A model generated the notes under the pieces. It had not been told where the DNA came from, ran no database searches, and saw only the letters and a list, made by a program, of their open reading frames with translations. Shown piece after piece: positions 16,684 through 26,221 of a DNA stretch of 64,000 nt. This DNA is from CAYPEL01 sp036479985 (lineage in GTDB: Bacteria > Pseudomonadota > Gammaproteobacteria > DSM-19610): positions 1,426,001 to 1,490,000 of the forward strand of contig CBDDAF010000003.1 of the NCBI GenBank assembly GCA_965224815.1, read 5' to 3'. Within the stretch, counting starts at the first letter, position 1. Every line of letters begins with the position of its first letter. Made by a program: the position numbers and the translations under genes.

Positions 16684-17274
16684 CTATAACTCTTTGTCAC
16701 GCTGGCGTTTGCAACGCAACAGCTCAGTTTCTTTTTCCATCACGTGACGGACTAATAACTCACGATCTGATTCACGAATAATTTCATAACTGACGGCTAT
16801 CTGCCAAGGGAACTGAGTATTACCATCAGTAATCCGTTCGCAATGCACAACACGGCTAATCATCATAATACCCATCATCGCAGGCAGAAGCACCAGGCGT
16901 GTTTCCAACAGGTCATCGGTTTTAGCCTGATGCTGGGCACGAAATGCAAACCCGCCAGCACTGAGGTTTACTTCCCTGATTGTATGCTCATTCAGACGGA
17001 TTTCCTCTGCCACAAATAACTGCGCGAGGGTGTTTAATTTATTATCCAGTACTTGCAAACACCTGGCGATCTCAGGCGACTCATTCTGAGCTGAGTGTAA
17101 TGAATGAGCAATCTGCCTTGAACTGGAAATAAAGTCTGATGCTGCCGTAAAACGATCCGACACCTGAGATTCGATACTTTCTCTCAACTCAGGCAGTTCG
17201 GCTTCATTGACTACGCGGTAATCCAGTACGACCTCATCATTAATGCGAAAAAATTCGCGGCGTTCTTTGTTCAT
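16684..17274 (-). CDS. PilZ domain protein
   Basis: A 196-residue protein with the two c-di-GMP-binding signatures of PilZ split around a helical insertion: RREFFR near the N-terminus and NLSAGGFAF in the second half. A region of about 80 residues between them looks coiled-coil-like. Start 17274 (MNKERREFF) has an AGGAG seven bases upstream; 17292 (MAQEQL) is an alternative. It lies next to the stator gene pomB, so a role in c-di-GMP control of flagellar motility is plausible but inferred. Confidence 0.85.
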   Translation of the reverse strand: MNKERREFFRINDEVVLDYRVVNEAELPELRESIESQVSDRFTAASDFISSSRQIAHSLHSAQNESPEIARCLQVLDNKLNTLAQLFVAEEIRLNEHTIREVNLSAGGFAFRAQHQAKTDDLLETRLVLLPAMMGIMMISRVVHCERITDGNTQFPWQIAVSYEIIRESDRELLVRHVMEKETELLRCKRQRDKEL

Positions 17275-17294
17275 CAATTGCTCCTGTGCCATGT

Positions 17295-18593
17295 CTATCT
17301 ACTCCCTGCCGCTTTAATTCCCAGTTTTTTCTTACTTGACCCGCTTCGCTGTTCGGTAGGTTTTGGTGCGATTAATGGCTTCACTTGCTGCTTCCCGGCC
17401 GCCTTCGCTTTAACGGGTACATTAGCTGCCGCAGGCTTAACCGACTTCTTACCATCAGGCGTTATAATTTGCTTGTTCTGCTCTGCAGCCAATGCCTGCT
17501 TTCCATCCGATTGCTCACTCACCGTTATTATAGGCGCTTCTTTATCATCACCCTGTTGCAGAATTATTTCTACCCGCCGGTTTGTTGAACGATTCTTTGC
17601 CGACTTGTTTGGAACTAACGGACGGGTATCTGCATAACCTTCTATCAAAAAACGGCTGGCCGGCATTTTGCCAGCCTTTATCATTTGGTGTACAACTGAG
17701 ACAGCCCGTGCTGATGACAGCTCCCAATTGGAACGGAAGCGCTCAGTATAAATGGGTATATCATCTGTATGCCCCGCGACAATAATCTTGCCTTCCGAAC
17801 CCTTCAAGATTTTAGCCACTTTACCCAGCAATGGACGAAATGCGCTCTTTAAATCAGCGCTTCCCGAACCGAACGAAGCCTTTTCACGAACCCGGATTAT
17901 AATTTTCTTGTCTTCTATTTCTACATCAACTGAACCTGACTTTATTTCACGGCCTAAAGCATTACTAATCAATCTTGCACTTTCTTCCAGTCGTTTCTGA
18001 CGATCTGCGGCAACCCGCGCCTTGATTTTTTCTTCAAGTGCTTTTTCATCCGCATAACCACCCGAACCAGAATCTCCAACACCCTCCGTCTTCAATTTTT
18101 CATCAAGCCGTGCCTCAGCCATTTGTTTGGCTTTCTGCAACTCCTGTTTTTGTGCTTTGGTCAAACCAGCTGTTTGACTACTCTCGCCTGTCTTGTTTCC
18201 TTTACTTTCGCCCGCATTAGTGCCCCGGTTAGAATCTGGATCGTGTGTCGGCACTGGCTTACGCCGCTCCTTTCCAAGATCCAGATTAATATTATTTTCC
18301 GACGTAGTCATTTGCCGGATAACTTTAAAAGACGTAGGTTCCGGCCGCCCTGGACTAAACTCACGGGCGATGACATTAATACCTTTGGGCGGCTCTTTGG
18401 CCTTGATTTCACGTTGCACGCCAAAAGCCAGCTTCATCGAGCCGGCCAATTGTTTAAATTTTAAAACGTCCATTTCAGAAAAGGACAATAACAACACAAA
18501 GAAACACATCAGTAATGACATAAGATCAGCAAAGGTCATGACCCAGGCAGGAGAACCTTCGTCAGCTTTCTTTTGTGGAGGTTGATCAGACAT
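17295..18593 (-). CDS. MotB/PomB-type flagellar stator protein
   Basis: A 432-residue stator subunit. Residues 1-45 hold the plug region and single membrane helix with the ion-binding Asp23 (FADLMSLLMCFFVLLLSF). A long charged linker (about 60-220) with Lys/Glu-rich helices precedes the OmpA-like peptidoglycan-binding domain (GHTDDIPIY, NWELSSARA, GYADTRPLVPN). An extra Lys/Ala-rich tail of about 90 residues follows, unusual for E. coli MotB. The upstream neighbour is the MotA/PomA partner; whether Na+ or H+ drives it cannot be read with certainty. Confidence 0.9.
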   Translation of the reverse strand: MSDQPPQKKADEGSPAWVMTFADLMSLLMCFFVLLLSFSEMDVLKFKQLAGSMKLAFGVQREIKAKEPPKGINVIAREFSPGRPEPTSFKVIRQMTTSENNINLDLGKERRKPVPTHDPDSNRGTNAGESKGNKTGESSQTAGLTKAQKQELQKAKQMAEARLDEKLKTEGVGDSGSGGYADEKALEEKIKARVAADRQKRLEESARLISNALGREIKSGSVDVEIEDKKIIIRVREKASFGSGSADLKSAFRPLLGKVAKILKGSEGKIIVAGHTDDIPIYTERFRSNWELSSARAVSVVHQMIKAGKMPASRFLIEGYADTRPLVPNKSAKNRSTNRRVEIILQQGDDKEAPIITVSEQSDGKQALAAEQNKQIITPDGKKSVKPAAANVPVKAKAAGKQQVKPLIAPKPTEQRSGSSKKKLGIKAAGSR

Positions 18594-18618
18594 TATAAAA
18601 TGTTGTTATGGCTCTCGA

Positions 18619-19392
18619 TCAGGCCGCGTCTTTTTCTGCGCCCACTGCATCACGCTTGCTGGCCGGCAGATAGGTCTTCAATAGTTCTTCCATTACACGT
18701 GGGTTCAGACCCTCCTGAATAGAACTGATAGTTTCCAGGATCAGCGCTTTATTGAGACGCTCCTCAGCACTACGGTAACCAAGCTTATCGGCAATTGGCA
18801 GCGCAAATGCGTTAGCAATGACCGCACCATATAAGGTTGTCAGCAGCGCAACCGCCATGGATGGCCCGATAGTTTTTGGATCGTCCATGTTCGCGAGCAT
18901 TTGCACCAGGCCTATCAGGGTTCCAATCATGCCCATGGCTGGCGCCATATCGCCAATGGATTTAAAAATAGCCTGGCCATTGTCATGCCGCTCAATCGTC
19001 ATATTGATGTCTTTTGACAACATATTCCGCACGAATGCCGGGTCGTGCCCATCGACACAAAGCTGGATTCCGCGCTCCAGGAATTCATTTTTAATATCCT
19101 GGCCTTCCAGACCCAGCACTCCTTCCTTACGGGCGATATTGGCAAGCTCTACCCCTTCTGTGATCAGTTTTACCGGATCATCCCCTTTATTCATAAAGGC
19201 CTTCATGGCAATCTTGAATGCTGCGAAGAAATGAGCCAATGGAAATTTCATCAGAACGACAAAGATGGTACCGCCACCCACGATCAGAATAGAGGGCACG
19301 TTAACAAATAAAATTGCGCTTCCACCGGCTAAAATTGCGGCCAATATGATACCAAAAGCACCTACCAGACCGATCAGCGTTGCGAGATCCAT
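18619..19392 (-). CDS. MotA/PomA-type flagellar stator protein
   Basis: A 257-residue protein with four membrane helices (about 3-23, 30-50, 150-175, 183-205) and the conserved MAPAMGMIGTLIGLVQML and proline-bearing TTLYGAVIANAFALPIADKL segments that couple ion flow to torque. The length and sequence are closer to the PomA/MotA-1 type than to the longer enteric MotA. It is the first gene of a pomA-pomB-PilZ run on the minus strand. Confidence 0.92.
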   Translation of the reverse strand: MDLATLIGLVGAFGIILAAILAGGSAILFVNVPSILIVGGGTIFVVLMKFPLAHFFAAFKIAMKAFMNKGDDPVKLITEGVELANIARKEGVLGLEGQDIKNEFLERGIQLCVDGHDPAFVRNMLSKDINMTIERHDNGQAIFKSIGDMAPAMGMIGTLIGLVQMLANMDDPKTIGPSMAVALLTTLYGAVIANAFALPIADKLGYRSAEERLNKALILETISSIQEGLNPRVMEELLKTYLPASKRDAVGAEKDAA

Positions 19393-19559
19393 GCAAAAAC
19401 ACTCCTTAAAAGCACGATTCTGTAATTCGATACCTGCCCGGCTGTTAAAATTAACGGCTATTGTGATATCGAACTACCCACGGTATAGCGCCGGGAAGTA
19501 ATAAACCTTTAAATCGTAAACTAGCAAATTCGCCAGCCCCAGGAGCTAAGCTACCAATC

Positions 19560-20408
19560 ATGGACTCTAGTAAATCAGTATTAATAACAGGCTGTTCCAG
19601 CGGTATTGGCTATATCACCGCCAAGGGACTTCAACAACGCGGCTACCAGGTTTTTGCCAGCGCCCGGCGTATTGAGGATGTCAGACGCTTGCGTGGGGAA
19701 GGCCTGAACTGCCTGCAACTGGATCTGGACGATAGTCAGTCCATTCAATACGCGATTGACAGTCTGCTGGAACAGACGGGGGGTCACTTATACGGTCTGT
19801 TTAATAATGCCGGCTATGGCCAACCTGGGGCAGTTGAAGACCTACGTAGAGACGTCCTTCGACAACAATTTGAAACTAATGTGTTTGGCACCATAGAATT
19901 GACCAATCGGGTCATGCCGGTAATGCGTAAACAAGGTGAAGGCCGGATTATTCAAAATAGTTCAGTACTGGGTTTTGTCTCACTCGCCTATCGCGGTGCC
20001 TATAATGCTAGTAAATATGCACTTGAGGGTTTATACGACACGCTCCGCCTTGAGCTACACGGCACAAACATCTTTGCTGTGTTAATTGAGCCTGGCCCAA
20101 TTACCAGTAAATTCAGGGAGAATGCCTTCGCGGCTTACAAAGAAAATATCGATGTTGAAAATAGTACCCACCGAAGAAACTATCTAGCCACCGAACAGCG
20201 GCTAACCAGTGAAGAAGCGGTTGTACCCTTTACTTTGCCCGCAGAAGCCGTGTTAAAAAAAGTCATCTTGGCGCTGGAAAAACCTAACCCCAAACCACGC
20301 TACTACGTCACTGTTCCAACCTATATATTTGGGATAAGCAAACGATTTATGACCAGCCGGGCGCTGGATAAAATACTGCTCAGCGTGTCGAGAAAAGAGC
20401 AAAAATAA
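19560..20408 (+). CDS. YbbO-like short-chain dehydrogenase/reductase
   Basis: A 282-residue SDR enzyme with the NAD(P)-binding TGCSSGIG at 10-17, FNNAG at 81-85, and the catalytic Ser134/135, Tyr148 and Lys152 (SSVLGF, YNASK). Colinear similarity with E. coli YbbO, an NADP-dependent aldehyde reductase, extends through LIEPGPI and the C-terminal RYYVTVPTYIFGISKRF and RALDKILLS. The Arg-rich SARR after beta-2 is compatible with NADP preference. It is transcribed away from the stator operon and followed by a REP element. Confidence 0.88.
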   Translation: MDSSKSVLITGCSSGIGYITAKGLQQRGYQVFASARRIEDVRRLRGEGLNCLQLDLDDSQSIQYAIDSLLEQTGGHLYGLFNNAGYGQPGAVEDLRRDVLRQQFETNVFGTIELTNRVMPVMRKQGEGRIIQNSSVLGFVSLAYRGAYNASKYALEGLYDTLRLELHGTNIFAVLIEPGPITSKFRENAFAAYKENIDVENSTHRRNYLATEQRLTSEEAVVPFTLPAEAVLKKVILALEKPNPKPRYYVTVPTYIFGISKRFMTSRALDKILLSVSRKEQK

Positions 20409-20465
20409 AGCCAGTGGATATTCTAATGCTTTGTAACTCACATTATTCGCGAGCTATATAGACAC

Positions 20466-20529
20466 TGTAGGAGCGGCTTCAGCCGCGATAACCAGGACAC
20501 CGCCTTTCGCGGCTGAAGCCGCTCCTACA
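20466..20529. repeat. REP palindrome (tgtagg family), copy 3
   Basis: Arms tgtaggagcggcttcagccg (left) and cggctgaagccgctcctaca (right) around a 24-base centre. The right outer end is only partly preserved (aaatcagggatgccttag). It separates the convergent YbbO-like and beta-barrel genes. Confidence 0.85.
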
Positions 20530-20556
20530 GGTTCTCACATATAAATCAGGGATGCC

Positions 20557-21138
20557 TTAGAAGTTAAAACGCACGCCTGCAAAATAGTTTTCAGAATCGC
20601 TGCTGACTTCTGCTTTTGCAGACAGCGCAAAGGCTTTGGAGAGTTTAAACACGCCACCGAAAGTACCAAAATGCTCGTTGAGATCACCACCGATATATTT
20701 ATAACTGGCATTTAATTCCAACTTTTTGGCCGCCATAAAACGTCCGCCCAACTCGTAGATAATGCCAATATCAGTCGCTGTCGTTTGATTACCGTTTAGC
20801 TTGTTATTGAAACCCAGTGCATCCACAAATACATCGAACGTTTTAGCGAATGCGTAATGTCCTCGCATACCGGCACGGAATTCTGTCAGATCAGGACTAT
20901 CACCCTGGAACCCATCTGTCTGAGCGCGTGTGAATCCAGCCCGTAACGCAATCAAATCAAATATTCCAAATGAGGCATCGACAAACCCGCCATCAAGATC
21001 CACAACATCACCACTGGTGTGTTGGTAACCAACATCTGCGTAGCTATATTTAAATTTAGACTTAGCTGCCAGCACTGAATTACTCGCGACAAGTGCAACC
21101 CCCATAATCGCTGCGACCACGGCTTGTTTAATAGCCAT
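20557..21138 (-). CDS. Outer membrane beta-barrel protein of unknown function
   Basis: A 193-residue protein with a signal peptide (AIMGVALVASNSVLA, cleavage near residue 24) and alternating hydrophobic strands typical of an eight-stranded barrel (KFKYSYADVGYQHT, IIYELGGRFMAAKKLELNAS, FGGVFKLSKAFALSAKAEVS), ending in the aromatic C-terminus AGVRFNF needed for BAM recognition. Start 21138 is chosen for its GGAGGAG ribosome site and signal peptide; the upstream extension is rejected. Specific role unknown. Confidence 0.8.
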   Translation of the reverse strand: MAIKQAVVAAIMGVALVASNSVLAAKSKFKYSYADVGYQHTSGDVVDLDGGFVDASFGIFDLIALRAGFTRAQTDGFQGDSPDLTEFRAGMRGHYAFAKTFDVFVDALGFNNKLNGNQTTATDIGIIYELGGRFMAAKKLELNASYKYIGGDLNEHFGTFGGVFKLSKAFALSAKAEVSSDSENYFAGVRFNF

Positions 21139-21235
21139 TTGATTCTCCTCCCGTTTTTTTATCAGCAAATTGGCTGAGTGCGGCAATACTACTGACTGCA
21201 ACGAACCCGTTCAAGCGATGTTGCGTTTAAGACAG

Positions 21236-21261
21236 CAAAAAGGCGGCAAATGCCGCCCTTT
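21236..21261 (-). terminator. Rho-independent terminator of clpB
   Basis: Hairpin aggcggca/tgccgccc lies 22 bases after the clpB stop. On the minus strand it is followed by TTTTTGC, a usual terminator form. Confidence 0.75.
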
Positions 21262-21283
21262 ATGCCGTGTATTAGCCCAATTC

Positions 21284-23878
21284 TCAGGCTGCCGTAACCT
21301 GAGACGCCCCACTCTGGAACACCAGTTGATCCGCTTCTACAGAAACCTGGATGGTATCACCCGGATGGAACCGCCCTGCCAGGATATCCTGTGCCAGCGG
21401 ATTTTCCAGCTGTTGCTGGATAGCCCGCTTCAGCGGCCGCGCACCATAGACTGGATCGAAACCTGCCTCGCCAAGCCGGTCAAGTGCCGAATCGGTCAAC
21501 TCCAGACCCAAATCGCGCTCTGCCAGGCGGTCGCGCAGGTAGGCAATCTGAATAGTCGTGATGGCTCGAATTTGTTCGCGGCCTAACGGGTGGAAGACCA
21601 CCGTCTCATCAACGCGATTGATGAATTCCGGTCTGAAATGCGCACCCACCACTTCCATAACGGCTGCTTTCATCTGATCATAGTTTTCTTCACCTGCCAT
21701 TTCCTGAATCTGCTGGCTACCAAGATTAGACGTCATAATAATAACCGTATTACGGAAATTAACTGTGCGGCCCTGTCCATCGGTCAAACGGCCATCGTCC
21801 AACACCTGCAACAAAACATTAAATACATCTGGATGCGCCTTCTCGACCTCATCTAACAAAATCACCGAATAAGGTTTACGGCGTACCGCTTCAGTCAAAT
21901 AACCACCCTCTTCATAACCAACATAGCCCGGTGGCGCACCGATCAAACGCGCAACAGAATGTTTCTCCATAAACTCGGACATATCGATCCGCACCATGGC
22001 CTCTTCGGTATCGAATAAAAACTCGGCCAGTGCTTTGGTCAGTTCAGTTTTACCTACTCCGGTCGGCCCAAGAAACAGGAACGAACCGTTAGGACGATTT
22101 GGATCCGACAAACCTGCACGGGAACGACGAATCGCATCGGATACGGCTTTAAGTGCTTCATCCTGTCCTACCACGCGGGTAGCAATATGCGCTTCCATTT
22201 GCAATAACTTCTCGCGTTCGCCTTCGAGCATTTTGGAAACCGGAATACCTGTCCAGGCGGAAACCACCTCGGCAATTTCTTCATCTGTCACGTTATTACG
22301 TAACAGGGTCATTTCCTGTGTATCCGTTTCACTCGCTATAGCGAGCTGTTTCTCAAGTTCGGGAATCCGGCCGTATTGCAACTCACCTGCACGCGCGAGA
22401 TCACCGGCGCGTTGCGCCGTTTCCAGATCCATTCGAGTGCGCTCAAGCTCTTCCTTAATATGTTGCGAGCCTTGAACGGCAGCTTTTTCTGCTTTCCAGA
22501 TTTCTTCCAGATCAGAATATTCACGTTCCAGTGTTGTAATTTCCGACTGTAGATTATCCAGACGCTTTTTAGATGCCTCGTCCGTTTCCTTCTTCAAGGC
22601 TTCGCGCTCAATCTTTAGCTGAATTAAGCGGCGCTCAAGACGATCCATGGATTCCGGCTTGGAATCAATTTCCATTCGAATCCGGCTGGCGGCTTCATCA
22701 ATCAGGTCAATCGCCTTATCGGGTAATTGCCGATCAGTAATATAACGATGTGACAATGTCGCTGCAGCAACAATGGCTGGATCAGTAATATCCACGCCGT
22801 GATGTACTTCATAACGTTCTTTCAAACCACGCAGAATCGCGATGGTATCTTCCACGGTTGGCTCATCTACCAATACTTTCTGGAAGCGGCGTTCTAGCGC
22901 GGCATCTTTTTCGATGTATTTGCGGTATTCATCTAATGTGGTGGCACCCAGGCAATGCAGTTCACCGCGCGCCAACGCCGGTTTAAGCATGTTACCGGCA
23001 TCCATCGCACCTTCTGCTTTACCAGCGCCAACCATGGTGTGGATTTCATCGATGAATAAAATAACCTGGCCTTCCTGTTTTGACAGATCATTCAAAACGG
23101 CCTTGAGGCGTTCTTCAAATTCACCCCGGAATTTCGCACCGGCAATCAGAGCGCCCATATCCAAAGATAATAGGCGTTTCCCCTTAATACCCTCCGGCAC
23201 CTCACCATTAATAATACGTTGCGCCAGACCTTCGACAATGGCAGTTTTACCTACCCCCGGTTCACCGATCAGCACTGGATTGTTTTTAGTGCGGCGCTGC
23301 AAAACCTGGATGGATCGGCGGATCTCATCATCACGCCCGATCACTGGATCGAGCTTGCCCTGTTCAGCACGCTCGGTTAAATCAATGGTATATTTTTCCA
23401 ATGCCTGACGATGTTCTTCAGCATTCGGATCATCGACCTTCTGCCCACCGCGCAAAGCTTCAATGGCTTGCTCCAGTGTGCCTTTGGTGGCCCCCGCCTT
23501 ACGCAGTAAATCGCCGAGACTCTTGTCCTCAATCGAAGCCAGCACGAACAACTCGGATGAAATGTATTGGTCTTTGCGTTTTTGTGCCAACTTGTCAGTC
23601 AAATTGAACAAGCGGTTCAAATCATTAGAAACGTGGACATCACCGCCAGCACCTTCAACAGTCGGCAAACGATCCATTGTTTCGGCCAGTTGCGAACGCA
23701 ACAAATTGACGTTAACACCAGCCTGCGTCAGCAGATGGTGAACCGTCCCGCCTTCCTGGTCGAGCAGTGCACTCAGCACATGAACCGGTTCGATATAATT
23801 ATGATCACGCCCGAGCGCCAGACTCTGAGCATCGGCAAGCGCGACCTGGAACTTACTGGTTAATTTATCCATGCGCAT
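21284..23878 (-). CDS. clpB: ClpB disaggregase (Hsp100 ATPase)
   Basis: An 864-residue AAA+ chaperone that, with DnaK, threads and rescues aggregated proteins. The N-domain begins MRMDKLTSKFQVALADAQSL. NBD1 has GEPGVGKT and the middle coiled-coil propeller spans about 405-530. NBD2 has GPTGVGKT, the SEFMEKHSVARLIGAPPGYV block and arginine-finger region FRPEFINRVDE. E. coli ClpB is 857 residues. An upstream CTTGAA-N-CCCATAT element matches a sigma-32 promoter, so heat induction is expected. Confidence 0.97.
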   Translation of the reverse strand: MRMDKLTSKFQVALADAQSLALGRDHNYIEPVHVLSALLDQEGGTVHHLLTQAGVNVNLLRSQLAETMDRLPTVEGAGGDVHVSNDLNRLFNLTDKLAQKRKDQYISSELFVLASIEDKSLGDLLRKAGATKGTLEQAIEALRGGQKVDDPNAEEHRQALEKYTIDLTERAEQGKLDPVIGRDDEIRRSIQVLQRRTKNNPVLIGEPGVGKTAIVEGLAQRIINGEVPEGIKGKRLLSLDMGALIAGAKFRGEFEERLKAVLNDLSKQEGQVILFIDEIHTMVGAGKAEGAMDAGNMLKPALARGELHCLGATTLDEYRKYIEKDAALERRFQKVLVDEPTVEDTIAILRGLKERYEVHHGVDITDPAIVAAATLSHRYITDRQLPDKAIDLIDEAASRIRMEIDSKPESMDRLERRLIQLKIEREALKKETDEASKKRLDNLQSEITTLEREYSDLEEIWKAEKAAVQGSQHIKEELERTRMDLETAQRAGDLARAGELQYGRIPELEKQLAIASETDTQEMTLLRNNVTDEEIAEVVSAWTGIPVSKMLEGEREKLLQMEAHIATRVVGQDEALKAVSDAIRRSRAGLSDPNRPNGSFLFLGPTGVGKTELTKALAEFLFDTEEAMVRIDMSEFMEKHSVARLIGAPPGYVGYEEGGYLTEAVRRKPYSVILLDEVEKAHPDVFNVLLQVLDDGRLTDGQGRTVNFRNTVIIMTSNLGSQQIQEMAGEENYDQMKAAVMEVVGAHFRPEFINRVDETVVFHPLGREQIRAITTIQIAYLRDRLAERDLGLELTDSALDRLGEAGFDPVYGARPLKRAIQQQLENPLAQDILAGRFHPGDTIQVSVEADQLVFQSGASQVTAA

Positions 23879-23914
23879 AGCAAAGATTCTCCGTTAAATT
23901 TTTCATTACTATCT

Positions 23915-23943
23915 ATATGGGACAGTGTGCAGGAAAATTCAAG
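23915..23943 (-). promoter_or_regulatory. Sigma-32-type heat-shock promoter of clpB
   Basis: On the minus strand CTTGAAT (-35) and CCCATAT (-10) are separated by 15 bases, matching the known RpoH consensus CTTGAAA-N(11-16)-CCCATnT with one mismatch. The -10 ends about 36 bases before the clpB ATG. Confidence 0.85.
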
Positions 23944-24010
23944 GGTAAAGGGCGCTTTTGCCACAGAATCCACGCAAGAACACGGAAAAACCCTTATTTA
24001 TATCGACTGA

Positions 24011-24128
24011 GTACGTAAGTCATCCGGCATGGTTTTTTGTGGCCGTCAGAAGCAGGGATGCTACTGTCGAGCGTACAGGGATGTATTTACAGCGAGCCAC
24101 AAAAAACCATGCCGGATGACTTACGTAC
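24011..24128. repeat. Long perfect palindrome with conserved core, copy A
   Basis: Left arm 24011-24043 (gtacgtaagtcatccggcat...) and right arm 24096-24128 are perfect 33-bp reverse complements around a 52-nt core. The core holds two GGGA-capped hairpins: cagaagca/tgctactg and taca/tgta. It lies between the def stop and the clpB promoter. Copies B (25233) and C (62494) share the core but have different arms. Confidence 0.95.
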
Positions 24129-24172
24129 GGCTTCATAATTCCATGTACTTGCATGAATCCCGTGGCAAATAA

Positions 24173-24679
24173 TTATTTACCCTTATAAACCTTACGTCGG
24201 AACAAATCCTGACGGCGGCTAACCAGACGATCGAGAAATAACATTCCATCGAGGTGATCCATTTCATGCTGGACTGCACGCGCCTCAAAACCATCCATTT
24301 CAAATTCCATTTTCCCGCCCTGTGGATCATAGGCAAGCAGACTGATTTTTTCAGCCCGTATAACATTACCCGTGTAATCTGGCACTGACAGACAACCCTC
24401 CCGGCCAACGGCATAGCCTTCCCACTTAGTGATTTCCGGATTAACCAATACCATATAACCATGGTTACGGTTTTTCTTGCGACCAGAAACATCAACAATA
24501 ACTACACGTTCAAACCAGCTAACCTGGGGCGCAGCAATGCCCACTGCACCTGGCCCATCAAGCCGTGTGTCTTCGAGATCAGCGATGCGTTGCTGCAAAT
24601 CCGCATCAAATACTTCCACTGGCGTAGACACCTGGTTCAACCGCTCATCCGGGTGAGTTAATATTTCCAGTACAGACAC
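24173..24679 (-). CDS. def: Peptide deformylase
   Basis: Removes the N-formyl group from nascent proteins. The 168-residue product has the three family motifs: motif 1 GAVGIAAPQ, motif 2 EGCLSVP (metal-ligand Cys) and motif 3 QHEMDHLDG (two metal-ligand His and catalytic Glu). Unlike the usual def-fmt arrangement, it is 3 bp downstream of the GcvR-like gene and no fmt is seen, so another def copy elsewhere is possible. Confidence 0.95.
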   Translation of the reverse strand: MSVLEILTHPDERLNQVSTPVEVFDADLQQRIADLEDTRLDGPGAVGIAAPQVSWFERVVIVDVSGRKKNRNHGYMVLVNPEITKWEGYAVGREGCLSVPDYTGNVIRAEKISLLAYDPQGGKMEFEMDGFEARAVQHEMDHLDGMLFLDRLVSRRQDLFRRKVYKGK

Positions 24680-24682
24680 AAC

Positions 24683-25204
24683 TCACCCAATCAGCGTATC
24701 AATTGCACGCACATCTACCTTGATGCCTTCAGTCTGTAACGGCATCAGCACTTTTTCCAACGCCTCTACACCTTGCGTGGCCACACCCTCGATATGCAAA
24801 ACATAAAGAGGTGCATCTGTGGTTCCACCCACGTCAGAAGCCAGATCAATAATATTTAAGCCTGCCTCTGCGGAAGCACTTGTCACCTGGGCAACAATAC
24901 CCGCACGATCTGCACCGTGTACTGTGATACAGACATCCGGAACCTGATGACCATGATCAATAGACTGAGCTGAATCGATATGTAATATCAGCCCTAATTC
25001 ATCCGCAACGGTTTGTAGCGTTTGTTGTAATTGTTTAGCATCCTCTACTGCATCGATCAGCAGCATCATGCTGAAACTGGTTCCCAGCCGCATCATGGAT
25101 GCTTCGCCAAGATTACAACCTGTTTCATATAGAATCTGGGTCACGCGAGCGACAATACTCGGCCGGTCTTCGCCCATCAGGGTCAACATATACCGGTTCG
25201 ACAT
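24683..25204 (-). CDS. GcvR-like protein with two ACT domains
   Basis: A 173-residue protein made of two ACT modules: residues 4-80 (LTLMGEDRPSIVARVTQIL, CNLGEASMMRLGTSFSMMLL) and 90-170 (ITVHGADRAGIVAQVTSAS). This is the glycine-cleavage-repressor-like family; E. coli GcvR modulates GcvA. Many homologues occur without gcvA, so a general amino-acid-sensing role is as likely. The gene is followed almost directly by def. Palindrome B lies just upstream of its start. Confidence 0.85.
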   Translation of the reverse strand: MSNRYMLTLMGEDRPSIVARVTQILYETGCNLGEASMMRLGTSFSMMLLIDAVEDAKQLQQTLQTVADELGLILHIDSAQSIDHGHQVPDVCITVHGADRAGIVAQVTSASAEAGLNIIDLASDVGGTTDAPLYVLHIEGVATQGVEALEKVLMPLQTEGIKVDVRAIDTLIG

Positions 25205-25232
25205 AAGAATACTCCTGCTAATTTAATGAACC

Positions 25233-25354
25233 GTACGTGAGTTTTACCCGATACCGTTTTTCACGACCGTTGGCAGCAGGGATGCTGCCGTCGAGCGTAC
25301 AGGGAAGTATTTACAGCGAGTCGTGAAAAACGGTATCGGGTAAAACTCACGTAC
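25233..25354. repeat. Long perfect palindrome with conserved core, copy B
   Basis: Arms 25233-25267 (gtacgtgagttttacccgat...) and 25320-25354 are perfect 35-bp reverse complements. The 52-nt core has the same length as copy A; its first hairpin is ggcagca/tgctgcc with a GGGA loop. Differences from copy A in the stems are largely paired changes. It lies between the ZIP gene stop and the GcvR-like gene start. Confidence 0.95.
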
Positions 25355-25387
25355 TCGCTATCATTTCAGCAACTGACATGTGACCGA

Positions 25388-26170
25388 TCAGGGATGCAAT
25401 GTCGAGTGAGTTGCCGCAATCACTGCGACGCCTGCACCGATCAACAAAACCTGCTTCAGGGTGGCAGAAAACTCAACACGTTTATGCAATCCAGGAATCA
25501 GATCAGCAACGGCAATATAAATAAAACTCGACGCAGCAACCGCTAAAACATACGGCAGAACGGTTTCCAAATTTTGTAATCCGTACCAGGCCAGTATGCC
25601 ACCAAAAACGGTAGTCGCACTGGATAATAGATTAAACATGAAAGCACGCTTACGGCTAAAACCACTGTGCAACAGGACAGCGAAATCCCCGACTTCCTGA
25701 GGAATCTCGTGAGCCGCAACAGCCATGCTGGTAACTATCCCGAGATGAATGTCCGTCAGAAATGCTGCGCCAATCAAAATACCATCGATAAAATTGTGCA
25801 GCCCGTCGCCAATCAGGATCAGCGTTCCTGCTGCCTTCTGCCGGTGGCTGTCATCAGCACCATGAACTTCACAATGTTCAACATGACAATGCCGCCAGAG
25901 AACCAGTTTCTCAAGAATAAAAAATCCGAACAAACCAGCCAATACTGCACCGGTAATGGAATGAAAATCCTCTACCCCTTTGCCTGCCAGAGCATGGGGT
26001 AATAAACCCAGGAATGCTGCACCAAGTAATGCGCCAATCGCAAAGCTCACAAAATGCGGCATCAACCGTAACCGCAGCTTTTCAGGCAACAACAAAAAAA
26101 CACCGGCAGCGGCAACACTCAGCACACCGCCGAGCAGGCAAAACAGGAGAATCCAGGCTAATAAAGACAT
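25388..26170 (-). CDS. ZIP family metal transporter
   Basis: A 260-residue inner-membrane protein with about eight helices. The two metal-path helices are intact: HNFIDGILIGAAF and HEIPQEVGDFAVLL. A His-rich cytoplasmic loop (HCHVEHCEVHGADDSH) is typical. ZIP proteins take up Zn2+ or other divalent metals; the exact metal cannot be read from sequence. No metal-response operator was recognised. Confidence 0.92.
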   Translation of the reverse strand: MSLLAWILLFCLLGGVLSVAAAGVFLLLPEKLRLRLMPHFVSFAIGALLGAAFLGLLPHALAGKGVEDFHSITGAVLAGLFGFFILEKLVLWRHCHVEHCEVHGADDSHRQKAAGTLILIGDGLHNFIDGILIGAAFLTDIHLGIVTSMAVAAHEIPQEVGDFAVLLHSGFSRKRAFMFNLLSSATTVFGGILAWYGLQNLETVLPYVLAVAASSFIYIAVADLIPGLHKRVEFSATLKQVLLIGAGVAVIAATHSTLHP

Positions 26171-26221
26171 AGGCGCAGAATCATACCGTCAGAACCTGGC
26201 AGGGAACAGGCAAATTAATAG

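Noticed and set aside
24011..25354. Palindromes A and B as a CRISPR array
   Set aside because: Only two copies here, 1.2 kb apart with genes between; units are palindromic and have no regular short spacers.
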